Assembly: GCA_900751785.1 (NCBI GenBank)
Contig: CAADSM010000109.1
Span: 1 to 43,786 of the forward strand
From: Lachnospiraceae bacterium
Lineage (GTDB): Bacteria > Bacillota > Clostridia > Lachnospirales > Lachnospiraceae
Direction of reading: 5' to 3'
DNA: 43,786 bases
Numbering within the stretch: the stretch's first letter is position 1; the number at the start of each line of letters is the position of its first letter. Under the pieces are notes generated by a model. The model did no database searches. It was given only the letters and a program-made list of their open reading frames with translations, and was not told the DNA's origin. A program made the position numbers and the translations under genes. Below, in pieces: positions 21,840-29,478 of this stretch.

Positions 21840-22988
21840 GTGAAGAGCAATATACTAGAACTGTTAAACGTGCCAACTATAGATACTAGTAGACATTACT
21901 GGGTTATAAGAACCAACGGCGGAATTTACTACCAAGATTTTATTCTGCATGAATACATATCTATTTCTTGGGACTATATAACTCTCAATATGCTAAACAA
22001 TGAAAATGAGGATGCTATTAAACGATTGATAGGACTATATGTAGGAAATAAAGAAGAGGGAATTGATTTAGATGATGATGAAACAGATGGTTCTTCTAAA
22101 GCAAAAGTTACATCAATTTATAACAAAATCCATCGGTTTGTATTTGACATTGGACGTGGCGACATTGTGTTGATTCCAAGTGCAAATTCAGATTATATTA
22201 CTATTGCAGAGGTGATAGGGGAAGCTTACGAAAACCCCACTTATGTGGAATCACGCTTGCTAAATGATCCTGATTCCGAAACAGTTCCTTGCCCATATCA
22301 CAAGAGACGAAAAATACGAACTCTAAAAACAATTGAAAAAAATAAAATGGACATTTATTTATCAAAAGGGTTTAATTCACAGCATGCTTTATCTAATATG
22401 GATGATTATGCGCCTTATATTGACCGTACCATATATGGAATATATTCCAAAGGCGAAGAAGTTCATACAACTATTCATGCTGGGCATCCAAACGGATTAA
22501 CGCTCAAAGAGCTTGTGATTTTCTCCAAAGTCTTAGAGGAGACCGCAACATCACTTGCTACACAATGCGATATTCCTTTTGATTCATCTGAAATTGAGGT
22601 AAAGCTAAATATTCATTCTCCTGGAATCATAGAACTAATAAGTTGTGCTGCTGCCGGCGGAATTGTCTTATCCATGCTTATATTTTCAATAAATAATATT
22701 ATAAATGGAGGGAAATTTAATTTATCATTTAAAAGGGACGCTGCAACTAAAAATATTGATTTTTCCATTTCATCTGAAACCGCTGGGTTTAGAGGGAATA
22801 ACCAAGAAGACAATCGAGTTGAACTTAAAAAACAAACAGAACTTCTGCAATTAGTAAATGAATTAGATATAAAAAGTCCAGATATTATCAGTTCAATATT
22901 AAATGGGGAAAAAATAACCCCGGAAATGGTTTCCGAGGCTCAAAAAAACAATAAACTATCTTCTGAATCCAAAGATACGATGAATTAG
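21840..22988 (+). CDS. Membrane-anchored cargo protein with sensor-like N-terminal domain
   Basis: 382 residues, GTG start behind AAAAGGGG. The N-terminal ~130 residues (HYWVIRTNGGIYYQDFILHE..., SISWDYI, GRGDIVLIPSANSDYITIAEVIGEAY) have the pattern of PUA/EVE-like modules found at the front of modification-dependent restriction or defence proteins. After a middle domain, one membrane segment (about 262-288, IIELISCAAAGGIVLSMLIFS) precedes a ~95-residue polar tail. A sensor joined to a membrane segment is a common design in abortive infection. No exact family is recognised. It lies in the same cargo unit as the HsdR_N protein and has low GC. Confidence 0.65.
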   Translation: MKSNILELLNVPTIDTSRHYWVIRTNGGIYYQDFILHEYISISWDYITLNMLNNENEDAIKRLIGLYVGNKEEGIDLDDDETDGSSKAKVTSIYNKIHRFVFDIGRGDIVLIPSANSDYITIAEVIGEAYENPTYVESRLLNDPDSETVPCPYHKRRKIRTLKTIEKNKMDIYLSKGFNSQHALSNMDDYAPYIDRTIYGIYSKGEEVHTTIHAGHPNGLTLKELVIFSKVLEETATSLATQCDIPFDSSEIEVKLNIHSPGIIELISCAAAGGIVLSMLIFSINNIINGGKFNLSFKRDAATKNIDFSISSETAGFRGNNQEDNRVELKKQTELLQLVNELDIKSPDIISSILNGEKITPEMVSEAQKNNKLSSESKDTMN

Positions 22989-23180
22989 TTTATTCAGTCT
23001 ATTTATTATTGTTTTATTCAAAAATAATAATGGAACACTTATTACTAAAAATGCATATAAGATTTCATTATTTAACCACTGAAATACTCTTAAAAAAATG
23101 CATACAAAAAAGGAGTATACAAAAATTCTAACGGACCAAACATCAATTTCATGGTGGTATTTTAAAAAGAATTTCTTCAT
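22956..23180 (-). CDS. Small two-helix membrane protein with own promoter
   Basis: 74 residues with AAAAAGGAG 8 nt before the ATG and a TTGATT-17-TATAAT promoter. Basic N-terminus (MKKFFLKYHHE), two hydrophobic segments (VRIFVYSFFVCIFLRVF; ILYAFLVISVPLLFL) and a basic C-terminus. It faces the sensor-like gene and overlaps its last 33 nt. The strong promoter suggests expression from the silent prophage; superinfection exclusion is a plausible role. No family recognised. Confidence 0.65.
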   Translation of the reverse strand: MKKFFLKYHHEIDVWSVRIFVYSFFVCIFLRVFQWLNNEILYAFLVISVPLLFLNKTIINRLNKLIHRIFGFRR

Positions 23181-23203
23181 ATCATCATCTCCTTTTTTTG
23201 TAT

Positions 23204-23232
23204 ATTATATGTGATATCTTTATCTTAATCAA
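23204..23232 (-). promoter_or_regulatory. Strong promoter of the small membrane protein gene
   Basis: TTGATT (23227-23232), 17-nt spacer, perfect TATAAT (23204-23209). Confidence 0.75.
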
Positions 23233-23254
23233 TAAACAAGTTGTTAATTTTTAT

Positions 23255-23280
23255 CCCCGGCACTCTCAGAGCTGTCGGGG
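23255..23280. repeat. Hairpin whose left arm and loop match the portal gene
   Basis: CCCCGGCA (23255-23262) pairs with TGTCGGGG (23273-23280, one G-U), loop CTCTCAGAGC. Bases 23256-23273 are identical to 4280-4297 in the portal gene. An RNA read from the plus strand here would be perfectly complementary to portal mRNA over 18 nt. Confidence 0.6.
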
Positions 23281-23367
23281 CATCCAAACAGAATAATGCA
23301 CTTACCTGGGCAGCCGGGGGACGTGCTCTCACCCGATTCCGAGTCCTTGCGGAAGGTGGTGATTATT

Positions 23368-23451
23368 ATGAGTACATATGAGGAACTGAGCTTGATCGTG
23401 AGCACCGCCTTACTGATAATAGCAATTCTGAATTTTACGCATAAGAAATAG
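23368..23451 (+). CDS. Putative holin-like toxin (Hol_Tox), type I toxin-antitoxin
   Basis: 27 residues reading MSTYEELSLIVSTALLIIAI then LNFTHKK. This matches the putative holin-like toxin family (small peptides with one membrane helix and basic tail, related to TxpA/BsrG-type toxins), including the typical AAGGTGGTGATTATT leader before the ATG. Flanking sequences (about 23310-23345 and 23510-23550) form an imperfect inverted repeat and a stem-loop covers the stop. In known systems an antisense RNA blocks the toxin; the antitoxin here should be read from the opposite strand, but its ends cannot be fixed by eye. Confidence 0.82.
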   Translation: MSTYEELSLIVSTALLIIAILNFTHKK

Positions 23452-23488
23452 CCGTCCTGCTCTCGTCAAAGTTTAGGAACGGCTATTT
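23446..23488. terminator. Stem-loop at the toxin stop codon
   Basis: AAATAGCCGT (23446-23455) pairs with ACGGCTATTT (23479-23488); CCT/AGG extends the stem past a bulged base. It includes the toxin stop and is A/T-rich at both ends, so it could terminate both toxin mRNA and a facing antitoxin RNA. The following 23489-23755 holds a GC-rich hairpin (CCGATG with CATCGG, near 23592-23608) and the leader of the integrase gene, with no other gene seen. Confidence 0.55.
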
Positions 23489-23755
23489 CATAGCTTAGTA
23501 TTTACTTTCGCCGGGTCGGGTGACCTGCACTCACCTTCCGGCTGTCCTGTTAAGTACATTATAGCAAATGTGCTTAAAAAGTCAACCGCCCGATGTTGGC
23601 GCATCGGACGGAAGATGATCTCCGAAGAGATACCGTTTCTGGCAGGAATATTGTATCATCTTCGGGCAGCCGACACAATCCAGAACATCCGTTCACTGTC
23701 TGGCTGTTATTTTTGTACCTGTTTTTCAATACAATACAAAAGGGGAGATGATATC

Positions 23756-25147
23756 ATGTCAGAAAAGATCAAGCGCTGCGCGATCTATATCCGTGTCTCG
23801 ACCTCCGAGCAGATGATGCACGGCAAATCCCTGGAAGCCCAGCGGGAGTATCTCACAACCTACGCCAAAGACCACGGCATGATCCCCGTCGGAGTCTATG
23901 CAGACGAAGGAAAGACGGCCCGCAAAGAGCTTAAGAAGCGCAAGGCGATCCACGCCCTTCTTGAGGATGTAAAAGCCGGAAAGATCGATGTGATCCTCTT
24001 CTGGAGGCTGGACCGCTGGTTCCGAAACATGTCCGACTTCTACAAGGTGCAGGATATCCTCGACGAATACGGAGTACACTGGATCTCCGCTTCCGAACCG
24101 GGGATCAACATGGAGACGCGCGACGGCCGGCTGCAGCTCAACGTCGTGCTGTCGATCGGACAGAATGAGGTGGATACCACATCGGAACGAATCAAGTTCG
24201 TAAACGAGGCGTCAATCCGCCAGGGGAAAGTGATCTTCGGGGACTGCAATATGCCCCGAGGATACAAAGTGGGAATCGTAGACGGAAAGAAATGCATGGT
24301 GAAGGACCCGGACCAGGAAGAGATAGTAAATGCTTTTTACGATTATTTTGAGAAGCACCAGAGCAAGCAGGGGACTCTGCGGTACATGCAGCAGAATTAT
24401 GATCCGACTTTTTCCTACGGAGTTCTGCGGACCATGCTTTCCAGCGAGTTCTACAAGGGGACATATCGGGGGATCCCTTACTGCCCCGCCTACGTCTCCG
24501 AGGAACGCTGGGCGCGCCTGCAGCAGATCAGCAAAAAGAATATCAAGCACGCCCCATCCGGGCGCATCTATTACTTTTCAGGGCTGATCCGATGTCCTTC
24601 CTGTGGACAGATTCTGTGCGGGACTGGATGCCGGTCTATCATCAACCGGAAAACAGGCGAAAAACGTGACTACTGTTATTATCGCTGTAACCGGGCAATG
24701 ATCGACAGGATCTGCACGAACCGGCATCGACTGAGCCAGAATCTCATCGAAAGCTATTTGCTGGACAATCTGGAGCATGAATTTGAAGCGTACAAGATCC
24801 GCGTGGAAGATATCAAGCAACGGAAGAAGAAAGCTCCTCCTGTCCGCACTGAAGATCAGATTGAGAAGGAGATGGAGCGTCTGAACATTCTGTTTCAAAA
24901 AGGGAGAGTCTCCTGGGAATATTACAGCCAGGAGTATGATTCTCTGGAAAAGGAAAAATCAAATCTGAAGAATGTGATTGTCGAGCCAGAGCCGGACTAC
25001 TCCTTCATCGAGTCTCTACTTCTGAAGGACTTCCGGGGGATTTATGCTTCTCTGGCTCCGGAGAATAAACGGTCGTTCTGGAAGAACACCATCCGTGAGA
25101 TCCATCTGAAAAACGATTACACAGTGGATTATGTTGACTTTTTTTAA
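23756..25147 (+). CDS. int: Large serine integrase
   Basis: 463 residues from ATG 23756 (GGGGAG 8 nt upstream; the frame continues further up but lacks coding character). The resolvase domain has AIYIRVST with the nucleophile S15 and RLDRWFRN. A recombinase domain follows (GYKVGI...GTLRYMQQ), then a zinc ribbon (RCPSCGQILC ... YYRCNRAMIDRICTN) and a coiled coil (EDQIEKEMERLNILFQKG). Such enzymes join attP and attB without accessory factors and need a separate directionality factor for excision; none is obvious here. The gene ends at the right prophage border. Confidence 0.93.
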   Translation: MSEKIKRCAIYIRVSTSEQMMHGKSLEAQREYLTTYAKDHGMIPVGVYADEGKTARKELKKRKAIHALLEDVKAGKIDVILFWRLDRWFRNMSDFYKVQDILDEYGVHWISASEPGINMETRDGRLQLNVVLSIGQNEVDTTSERIKFVNEASIRQGKVIFGDCNMPRGYKVGIVDGKKCMVKDPDQEEIVNAFYDYFEKHQSKQGTLRYMQQNYDPTFSYGVLRTMLSSEFYKGTYRGIPYCPAYVSEERWARLQQISKKNIKHAPSGRIYYFSGLIRCPSCGQILCGTGCRSIINRKTGEKRDYCYYRCNRAMIDRICTNRHRLSQNLIESYLLDNLEHEFEAYKIRVEDIKQRKKKAPPVRTEDQIEKEMERLNILFQKGRVSWEYYSQEYDSLEKEKSNLKNVIVEPEPDYSFIESLLLKDFRGIYASLAPENKRSFWKNTIREIHLKNDYTVDYVDFF

Positions 25148-25185
25148 GCTGTCTTCGCCTAACTTGCTAACCCCGTTTGGTGCAG
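25148..25185. other. Right prophage attachment junction (attR)
   Basis: Phage sequence ends with the integrase stop at 25147; host coding sequence of the substrate-binding protein is recognisable from about 25175 (Gly-Ala-Asp-Lys-Thr). The recombination point must fall in this stretch. The exact crossover dinucleotide cannot be set without the left junction, which is outside the window. Confidence 0.7.
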
Positions 25186-25970
25186 ATAAGACGATGACCG
25201 CTGTGATCTCCGGCGAAGCCGACATCGGTTTCATGGGCTCTGAGGCGTCCATCTATACCTACAACGAAGGCGCCACCGACTATGTGGTAAATTTTGCGCA
25301 GCTCACACAGCGGGCGGGGAATTTCCTGGTGGCAAGAGAAGAGATGCCCGATTTCACCTGGGAGGATCTAAAAGGGCACCTTGTGCTCGGCGGGCGCAAG
25401 GGCGGAATGCCGGAAATGGTATTTGAATATATCCTGAAACAGAACGGGATCGATCCGGAGACCGACCTTGAGATCGATCAGAATATTGACTTCGGCTCGA
25501 CGGCGGCCGCGTTTGCCGAAGGGCAGGGAGACTTCACCGTCGAGTTCGAGCCCGGCGCCACCACTCTGGAATCAGAGGGGAAAGGCTATGTTGTGGCGTC
25601 TCTCGGCGAAGACAGCGGTTATGTCCCCTACACGGCATACAGTGCAAAGAAGAGCTTTATCGAAGAAAATCCTGAGATCATCCAGGGCGTCACAGATGCC
25701 CTGCAGAAGGGAATGGACTATGTGCAGGCGCACTCTCCGGAAGAAATAGCTGCAGTCATCGAGCCTCAGTTCCCCGAGACTGATCTGGAGACGATCACTA
25801 CGATCGTGACACGGTATTACGACCAGGATACTTGGAAAAGCGACCTGATCTTTGAGGAAAGCAGCTTCGAGCTGCTCCAGGATATCCTGGAGAGCGCCGG
25901 GGAGCTGACAGAGCGGGCTCCCTACGAGGATCTGGTGACGACCGAGTTTGCCGAAAGGGCCGCGCAGTAA
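25175..25970 (+). pseudogene. ABC transporter substrate-binding protein, 3' part, interrupted by prophage
   Basis: About 265 codons encoding the C-terminal four fifths of a periplasmic-binding-type lipoprotein of the nitrate/sulfonate/thiamine-precursor class (NMT1/SsuA-like): TMTAVISGEADIGFMGSEAS, YVVNFAQLTQRAGNFLVA and GGMPEMVFEYILKQNGI. The signal peptide, lipobox and first lobe are missing; they should lie left of the prophage. The frame runs 45 nt back into the integrase gene and could be expressed as a headless protein, but no secretion signal would be present. No permease or ATPase gene follows. Confidence 0.85.
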
Positions 25971-26046
25971 CACCTAGACGTCCCGAGGGACCTTCTCACA
26001 GAATAAAAAGCCCTGTAACATCGCGGGCAGAAGAGATCTGCAAAAT

Positions 26047-26069
26047 AGGCTGGCATGCCCCGCCTTTTT
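26047..26069 (+). terminator. Terminator-like hairpin after the binding-protein gene
   Basis: AGGC...GCCT with an inner GG/CC pair around CATG, followed by TTTT. About 75 nt after the stop of the interrupted binding protein. Confidence 0.5.
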
Positions 26070-26080
26070 CCACTATAATA

Positions 26081-26120
26081 GAGTCAGTATGCAGAGTGAT
26101 CCTGCATACTGGCTCTTTTT
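26081..26120 (+). terminator. Strong intrinsic terminator
   Basis: 14-bp stem (26081-26094 with 26102-26115, one G-T mismatch-type wobble), 7-nt loop, then TTTTT. A TATAAT (26074-26079) lies directly in front, probably by chance. It insulates the next gene from upstream transcription. Confidence 0.8.
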
Positions 26121-26198
26121 CGTATTGGCCGGACCCCGCACACAGGTTTTGCCCGGTCTTGTCACGAAGAACCATCTGATAGAAGAAAGGATACTGCT

Positions 26199-26510
26199 AT
26201 GATCGACAAGAAACTGATCCCCTTCGGGGGACTGAAAAAAGAACCATTTTCCGGCAGCCACCACGGAATGAGATATTTCTTCCGCGGAGACGACGGAAAG
26301 AGCAGCACCACATTCACTGTCTATGTCTATCCTGAGCCTTGGTGCTTCGAGGACACTCCGGATAAAGAAAAGGAAAGTGCCACCTTCCCCCTGTCTGACG
26401 AGGGGATGGATCAGGCGATCGCCTGGCTTTTCGAGCGGTTCGAGGCGGAGAAGCCGCGCTGGATCAACGCCTCAAAAGAAACGATGCATACTGTGAACAG
26501 TGCGTCATAG
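26199..26510 (+). CDS. Conserved hypothetical protein of Clostridia
   Basis: 103 residues: MIDKKLIPFGGLKKEPFSGSH..., TFTVYVYPEPWCFEDTPDKEK and a C-terminal AIAWLFERFEAEKPRW. Compact, soluble, rich in aromatic residues; similar small proteins occur as single genes in Clostridia. Function unknown. GAAAGGA precedes the ATG. The stop codon lies inside an inverted repeat (26482-26519). Confidence 0.65.
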   Translation: MIDKKLIPFGGLKKEPFSGSHHGMRYFFRGDDGKSSTTFTVYVYPEPWCFEDTPDKEKESATFPLSDEGMDQAIAWLFERFEAEKPRWINASKETMHTVNSAS

Positions 26511-26519
26511 TATGCATCG
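26482..26519. repeat. 11-bp inverted repeat over a stop codon
   Basis: CGATGCATACT (26482-26492) and AGTATGCATCG (26509-26519) enclose the last codons and stop of the hypothetical gene. No T run follows. Downstream (26654-26687) is a further long imperfect inverted repeat (ATGGCTGTACATACAG with CTGTATGCACGGCCAT). The rest of 26520-26781 shows no gene. Confidence 0.6.
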
Positions 26520-26781
26520 GATTTCCCTGATATGATGTGTTTTCAGCTATTTCAGAGTATTTCATTCTTATTTAATAATCTTCAAAAATTCTTCTGAATC
26601 TTGTCACAGGCGATTCACATTTCTCTGGTATTGTATAGTTATCAACAAAGAAGACGATGGCTGTACATACAGCCTGTATGCACGGCCATTGGACTTCGCC
26701 TAATAGAGATTTGAATTACTGTACATCGTTTATATTATAACAGTTTCACCCGGCCATTCGCAAAGCCGCAGAGCTGAACTG

Positions 26782-28196
26782 TCACTTCATATTCCCGGCA
26801 CTGCCGCGGAATATTTTTTTGATGTCATGATTCATGATATAATAGTACATTGCGATCAGCAGGCCGCCTGCCAAGACCCATGCTGCCGGGCTTGCAAGGC
26901 AGACTCCCAGGTAGCTTCTCTGGCTGGCTGCAATGACAGCGACCACGCCTCTTCCGATCAGCTCCGCTACCCCTGCCATCATCGGCAGTAAGCCGTATCC
27001 AAGACCCTGTATCCCATTTCTGTATATATTCACCACCGCCAGCGGGATAAAGAAGATCCCGACACATTTCAGATAGATATCCACAGAATCCATAATGATC
27101 TGCACATCCTCTGACACGAACAGATACGTCATATATTTGCCCGCCGTCATGACAAACGCGGCTGCAGCGACCGAGTAAATGATCCCCACGATCGTACATG
27201 CTTTAAATCCCTGACGGATCCTCGGCACATCGCCTGCGCCCATATTCTGCGCGCCGTAGGTTGCCATCGTCGTTCCCATGGCGATGTATGCCTGTGTTAC
27301 GACCTGCTCGATCTTGGCAGCCGCGGTGTACGCCGCCACCAGCGTGGATCCCAGGATGTTCAAAGAAGACTGGACCATCATCGTTCCGATGGCTGTGATC
27401 GAATACTGGAGCGCCATCGGGATCCCTACCTTAAGCTGCGCATACAGGAGCATCCTGTTCGGACGCCAGTCCTCCTTCGTCATCCGCAGTATCTGCACCT
27501 TCTTCCCGATATAGACAAGGCAGAGAAGCCCCGACACTCCCTGAGAGATGATCGTCGCCACGGCAGGCCCCCCCCCGCCCCCCCCGGAGAGATGTCCGTC
27601 GCCCCGGCAGCCCCTGCCGCGCCCATCTGAAATACAATGACAAATACAAGGTCCAGCACAATATTGAGAAAAGCCGACAGGATCAGGAAATACAGCGGCA
27701 CTCTGCTGTCTCCCAGTGCCCGCAGGATGCTGGCCAGAAGATTGTAAAGCATCTGTGCGAGTATCCCGCCGCTGATGATCATGATGTACGCATAGGCATC
27801 GTCAAAAATATCTGGCGGCGTGTTCATCAATGTCAGGAGCGGCTTCATGAACACCATAAACGCCGCTGTAAGGATGAGCCCCACGATCAGCGACAGCCAC
27901 GCCGCCCCTGTCACGCTCCTGCGGATTCCCTTCTCATCTCCCGCTCCGAACTTCTGTGCCGTCAGCACGGTGAAGCCCGCCGTCATCCCGATCACGAATC
28001 CATTGATCAGGAACATGATCGTCCCCGTGCTCCCCACAGCCGCCAGCGCATTGTTTCCTACGAACTTTCCTACAATGACCGCGTCCGCCATATTATAAAA
28101 CTGCTGAAATACATTTCCGATAAAGATCGGAAGCATAAACCAGAGGATGATCTTCATCGGGCTTCCCGATGTCATGTCGTTCTGTCTTGCCTTCAT
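26782..28196 (-). pseudogene. MATE-family efflux transporter, frameshifted at a C-rich tract
   Basis: Two frames together make one ~450-residue multidrug/toxin extrusion protein with 12 membrane helices. The N-terminal half (from 28196) begins MKARQNDMTSGSPMKIILWFMLPIFIGNVFQQFYNMADAVIVGKF-like text, typical of MATE proteins; the C-terminal half includes VATIISQGVSGLLCLVYIGKK and ends at 26782. The break is at 27568-27585, nine C, one G, eight C on the plus strand, next to a near-repeat of GGCGACG...CATCTCTC. Either sequencing/assembly error, a real mutation, or a slippage tract that switches the pump on and off. Confidence 0.85.
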
Positions 28197-28214
28197 CTCA
28201 AAGCACCCCTCTTC

Positions 28215-28259
28215 TCATTGATCAATGCGTGAAAAAAAGGATACGCCTTCCAGCAGCAT
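28215..28259 (-). CDS. Possible leader peptide of the MATE gene
   Basis: 14 codons (MLLEGVSFFSRIDQ) between the MATE promoter and gene; its codons run through the terminator hairpin at 28231-28265. Ribosome stalling on it could prevent the terminator from forming. Its ribosome binding site is weak, so this remains a candidate. Confidence 0.3.
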   Translation of the reverse strand: MLLEGVSFFSRIDQ

Positions 28260-28265
28260 ATCCTT
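28231..28265 (-). terminator. Terminator inside the MATE leader (attenuator)
   Basis: 10-bp stem (28237-28246 with 28256-28265, one G-U), 9-nt loop, then a T run (28232-28238) on the minus strand. It lies after the promoter and before the start codon, so transcription should stop unless the hairpin is prevented. Confidence 0.7.
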
Positions 28266-28288
28266 TGCTCTTCACTTCACGAGTGCAC

Positions 28289-28317
28289 ATTATATAACAG
28301 AATCTTTGTCCTGTAAA
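28289..28317 (-). promoter_or_regulatory. Promoter of the MATE gene
   Basis: TTTACA (28312-28317), 17-nt spacer, perfect TATAAT (28289-28294). Confidence 0.7.
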
Positions 28318-28371
28318 TATATTTTACTGAGTTTTGACACAAAAATATAACCGGCCGATCCCGTTCTCATT

Positions 28372-29475
28372 TTATCGCAAAAACAGGATCGCATCCTCAT
28401 CAAAAGCAAGATAATCCGGCAGTCCCTTCTCATCCAAAAGAGAGAGCTTTTCCCTCTGGACGAACCAGCAGATCACTTCCTCGGCCGGGCTGTTCCCATC
28501 CCCGGCCGCCCTGACAGGTTCCGCCTTCTCAAGCTCTTCCCCGTTCTCCGGTTTTATATAATAATTCTTCTCAAACGGCAGCGACGCGCTGCTCTCAAGG
28601 CTGAACCGGATCATGTTCCTGCCCCTCTCCCCCCACACGGGGATGAAATCATGGGCCCGGTATCCGATATAGGCGGTATCCTCCGGGACCTCACGGCTGA
28701 TGTGGAGCGTGATCCCCCATTCCGCCGCCCGCAGCGTATGCGCATCGATCCGCACTGCCCGCGAAAAGTTCTTGCACCCGGTCAGACGAGCAGCTTCCTT
28801 TGTCTGCGGATCCTGGAAGATCTGCTCTGTCTTTCCCGACACAGTGATCCGCCCCTGATCGATGATGAGAAGCTCCTCGCTGAACCGGTAGACCTCATCC
28901 CGGTTATGGGAGACGAGGATGACAGTTCCTTCATAGTCCTCCAGCATCTCGATCAGCTCCCTCTGAAGCTGATCCTTCAGGTACATGTCCAGCGCCGAGA
29001 ACGGCTCGTCCAGCAGGATCACATCCGGCTCATACGCCATGATGCGCGCCAGTGCCACCCTCTGCTGCTGCCCGCCGGAGAGCTGTCCGGGAAGCCTCTT
29101 TTCCAGCCCTCCGAGCTGAAACTTTTCCACCATCTGCCGCACGCGCGCTGCATTCTCCTGCCGGCTTCCCTTCAGACCGGCAGCAATGTTCTTCTCCACC
29201 GTCATCGTTGGAAACAGCGCATAATTCTGGAACAGATACCCCACATTCCGCTTCTGCGGCTTCAAGTTCACCTTCTCCTTCTTATCGAAGAGAGTGCGCC
29301 CCTCCACTGTGATCTTCCCGTCATCCGGAGTCTCGATCCCGGCGATGCTCTTGAGCGTCATGCTCTTCCCGCATCCTGAGGCGCCGAGTATGCCGATGCG
29401 CCTGGATGTGCTGTGGAAGCTGACGTCGAGATCGAACGTATCCAGCTTCTTATGGATCTCAACAGATATCGACAT
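28372..29475 (-). CDS. modC: Molybdate ABC transporter ATPase ModC
   Basis: 367 residues. Walker A GASGCGKS (32-39), Q-loop LFQNYALFP, signature LSGGQQQR, Walker B VILLDEP and H-loop VSHNRDE are all intact, so it should power uptake. After residue ~230 comes a C-terminal regulatory region (KNFSRAVRIDAHTLRAAEWG) in the position of a TOBE/molybdate-sensing domain. It follows modB after 3 nt; genes read modA-modB-modC. Confidence 0.92.
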   Translation of the reverse strand: MSISVEIHKKLDTFDLDVSFHSTSRRIGILGASGCGKSMTLKSIAGIETPDDGKITVEGRTLFDKKEKVNLKPQKRNVGYLFQNYALFPTMTVEKNIAAGLKGSRQENAARVRQMVEKFQLGGLEKRLPGQLSGGQQQRVALARIMAYEPDVILLDEPFSALDMYLKDQLQRELIEMLEDYEGTVILVSHNRDEVYRFSEELLIIDQGRITVSGKTEQIFQDPQTKEAARLTGCKNFSRAVRIDAHTLRAAEWGITLHISREVPEDTAYIGYRAHDFIPVWGERGRNMIRFSLESSASLPFEKNYYIKPENGEELEKAEPVRAAGDGNSPAEEVICWFVQREKLSLLDEKGLPDYLAFDEDAILFLR

Positions 29476-29478
29476 CGC

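Noticed and set aside
23570..23755. Extra 62 codons at the N-terminus of the serine integrase
   Set aside because: The region before 23756 contains a hairpin and lacks coding character; the ATG at 23756 has a good ribosome binding site and matches the usual start of the catalytic domain.
26074..26120. Small RNA gene formed by TATAAT and the terminator hairpin
   Set aside because: The -10-like box touches the hairpin and has no matching -35 sequence, so a transcript would begin inside the terminator.
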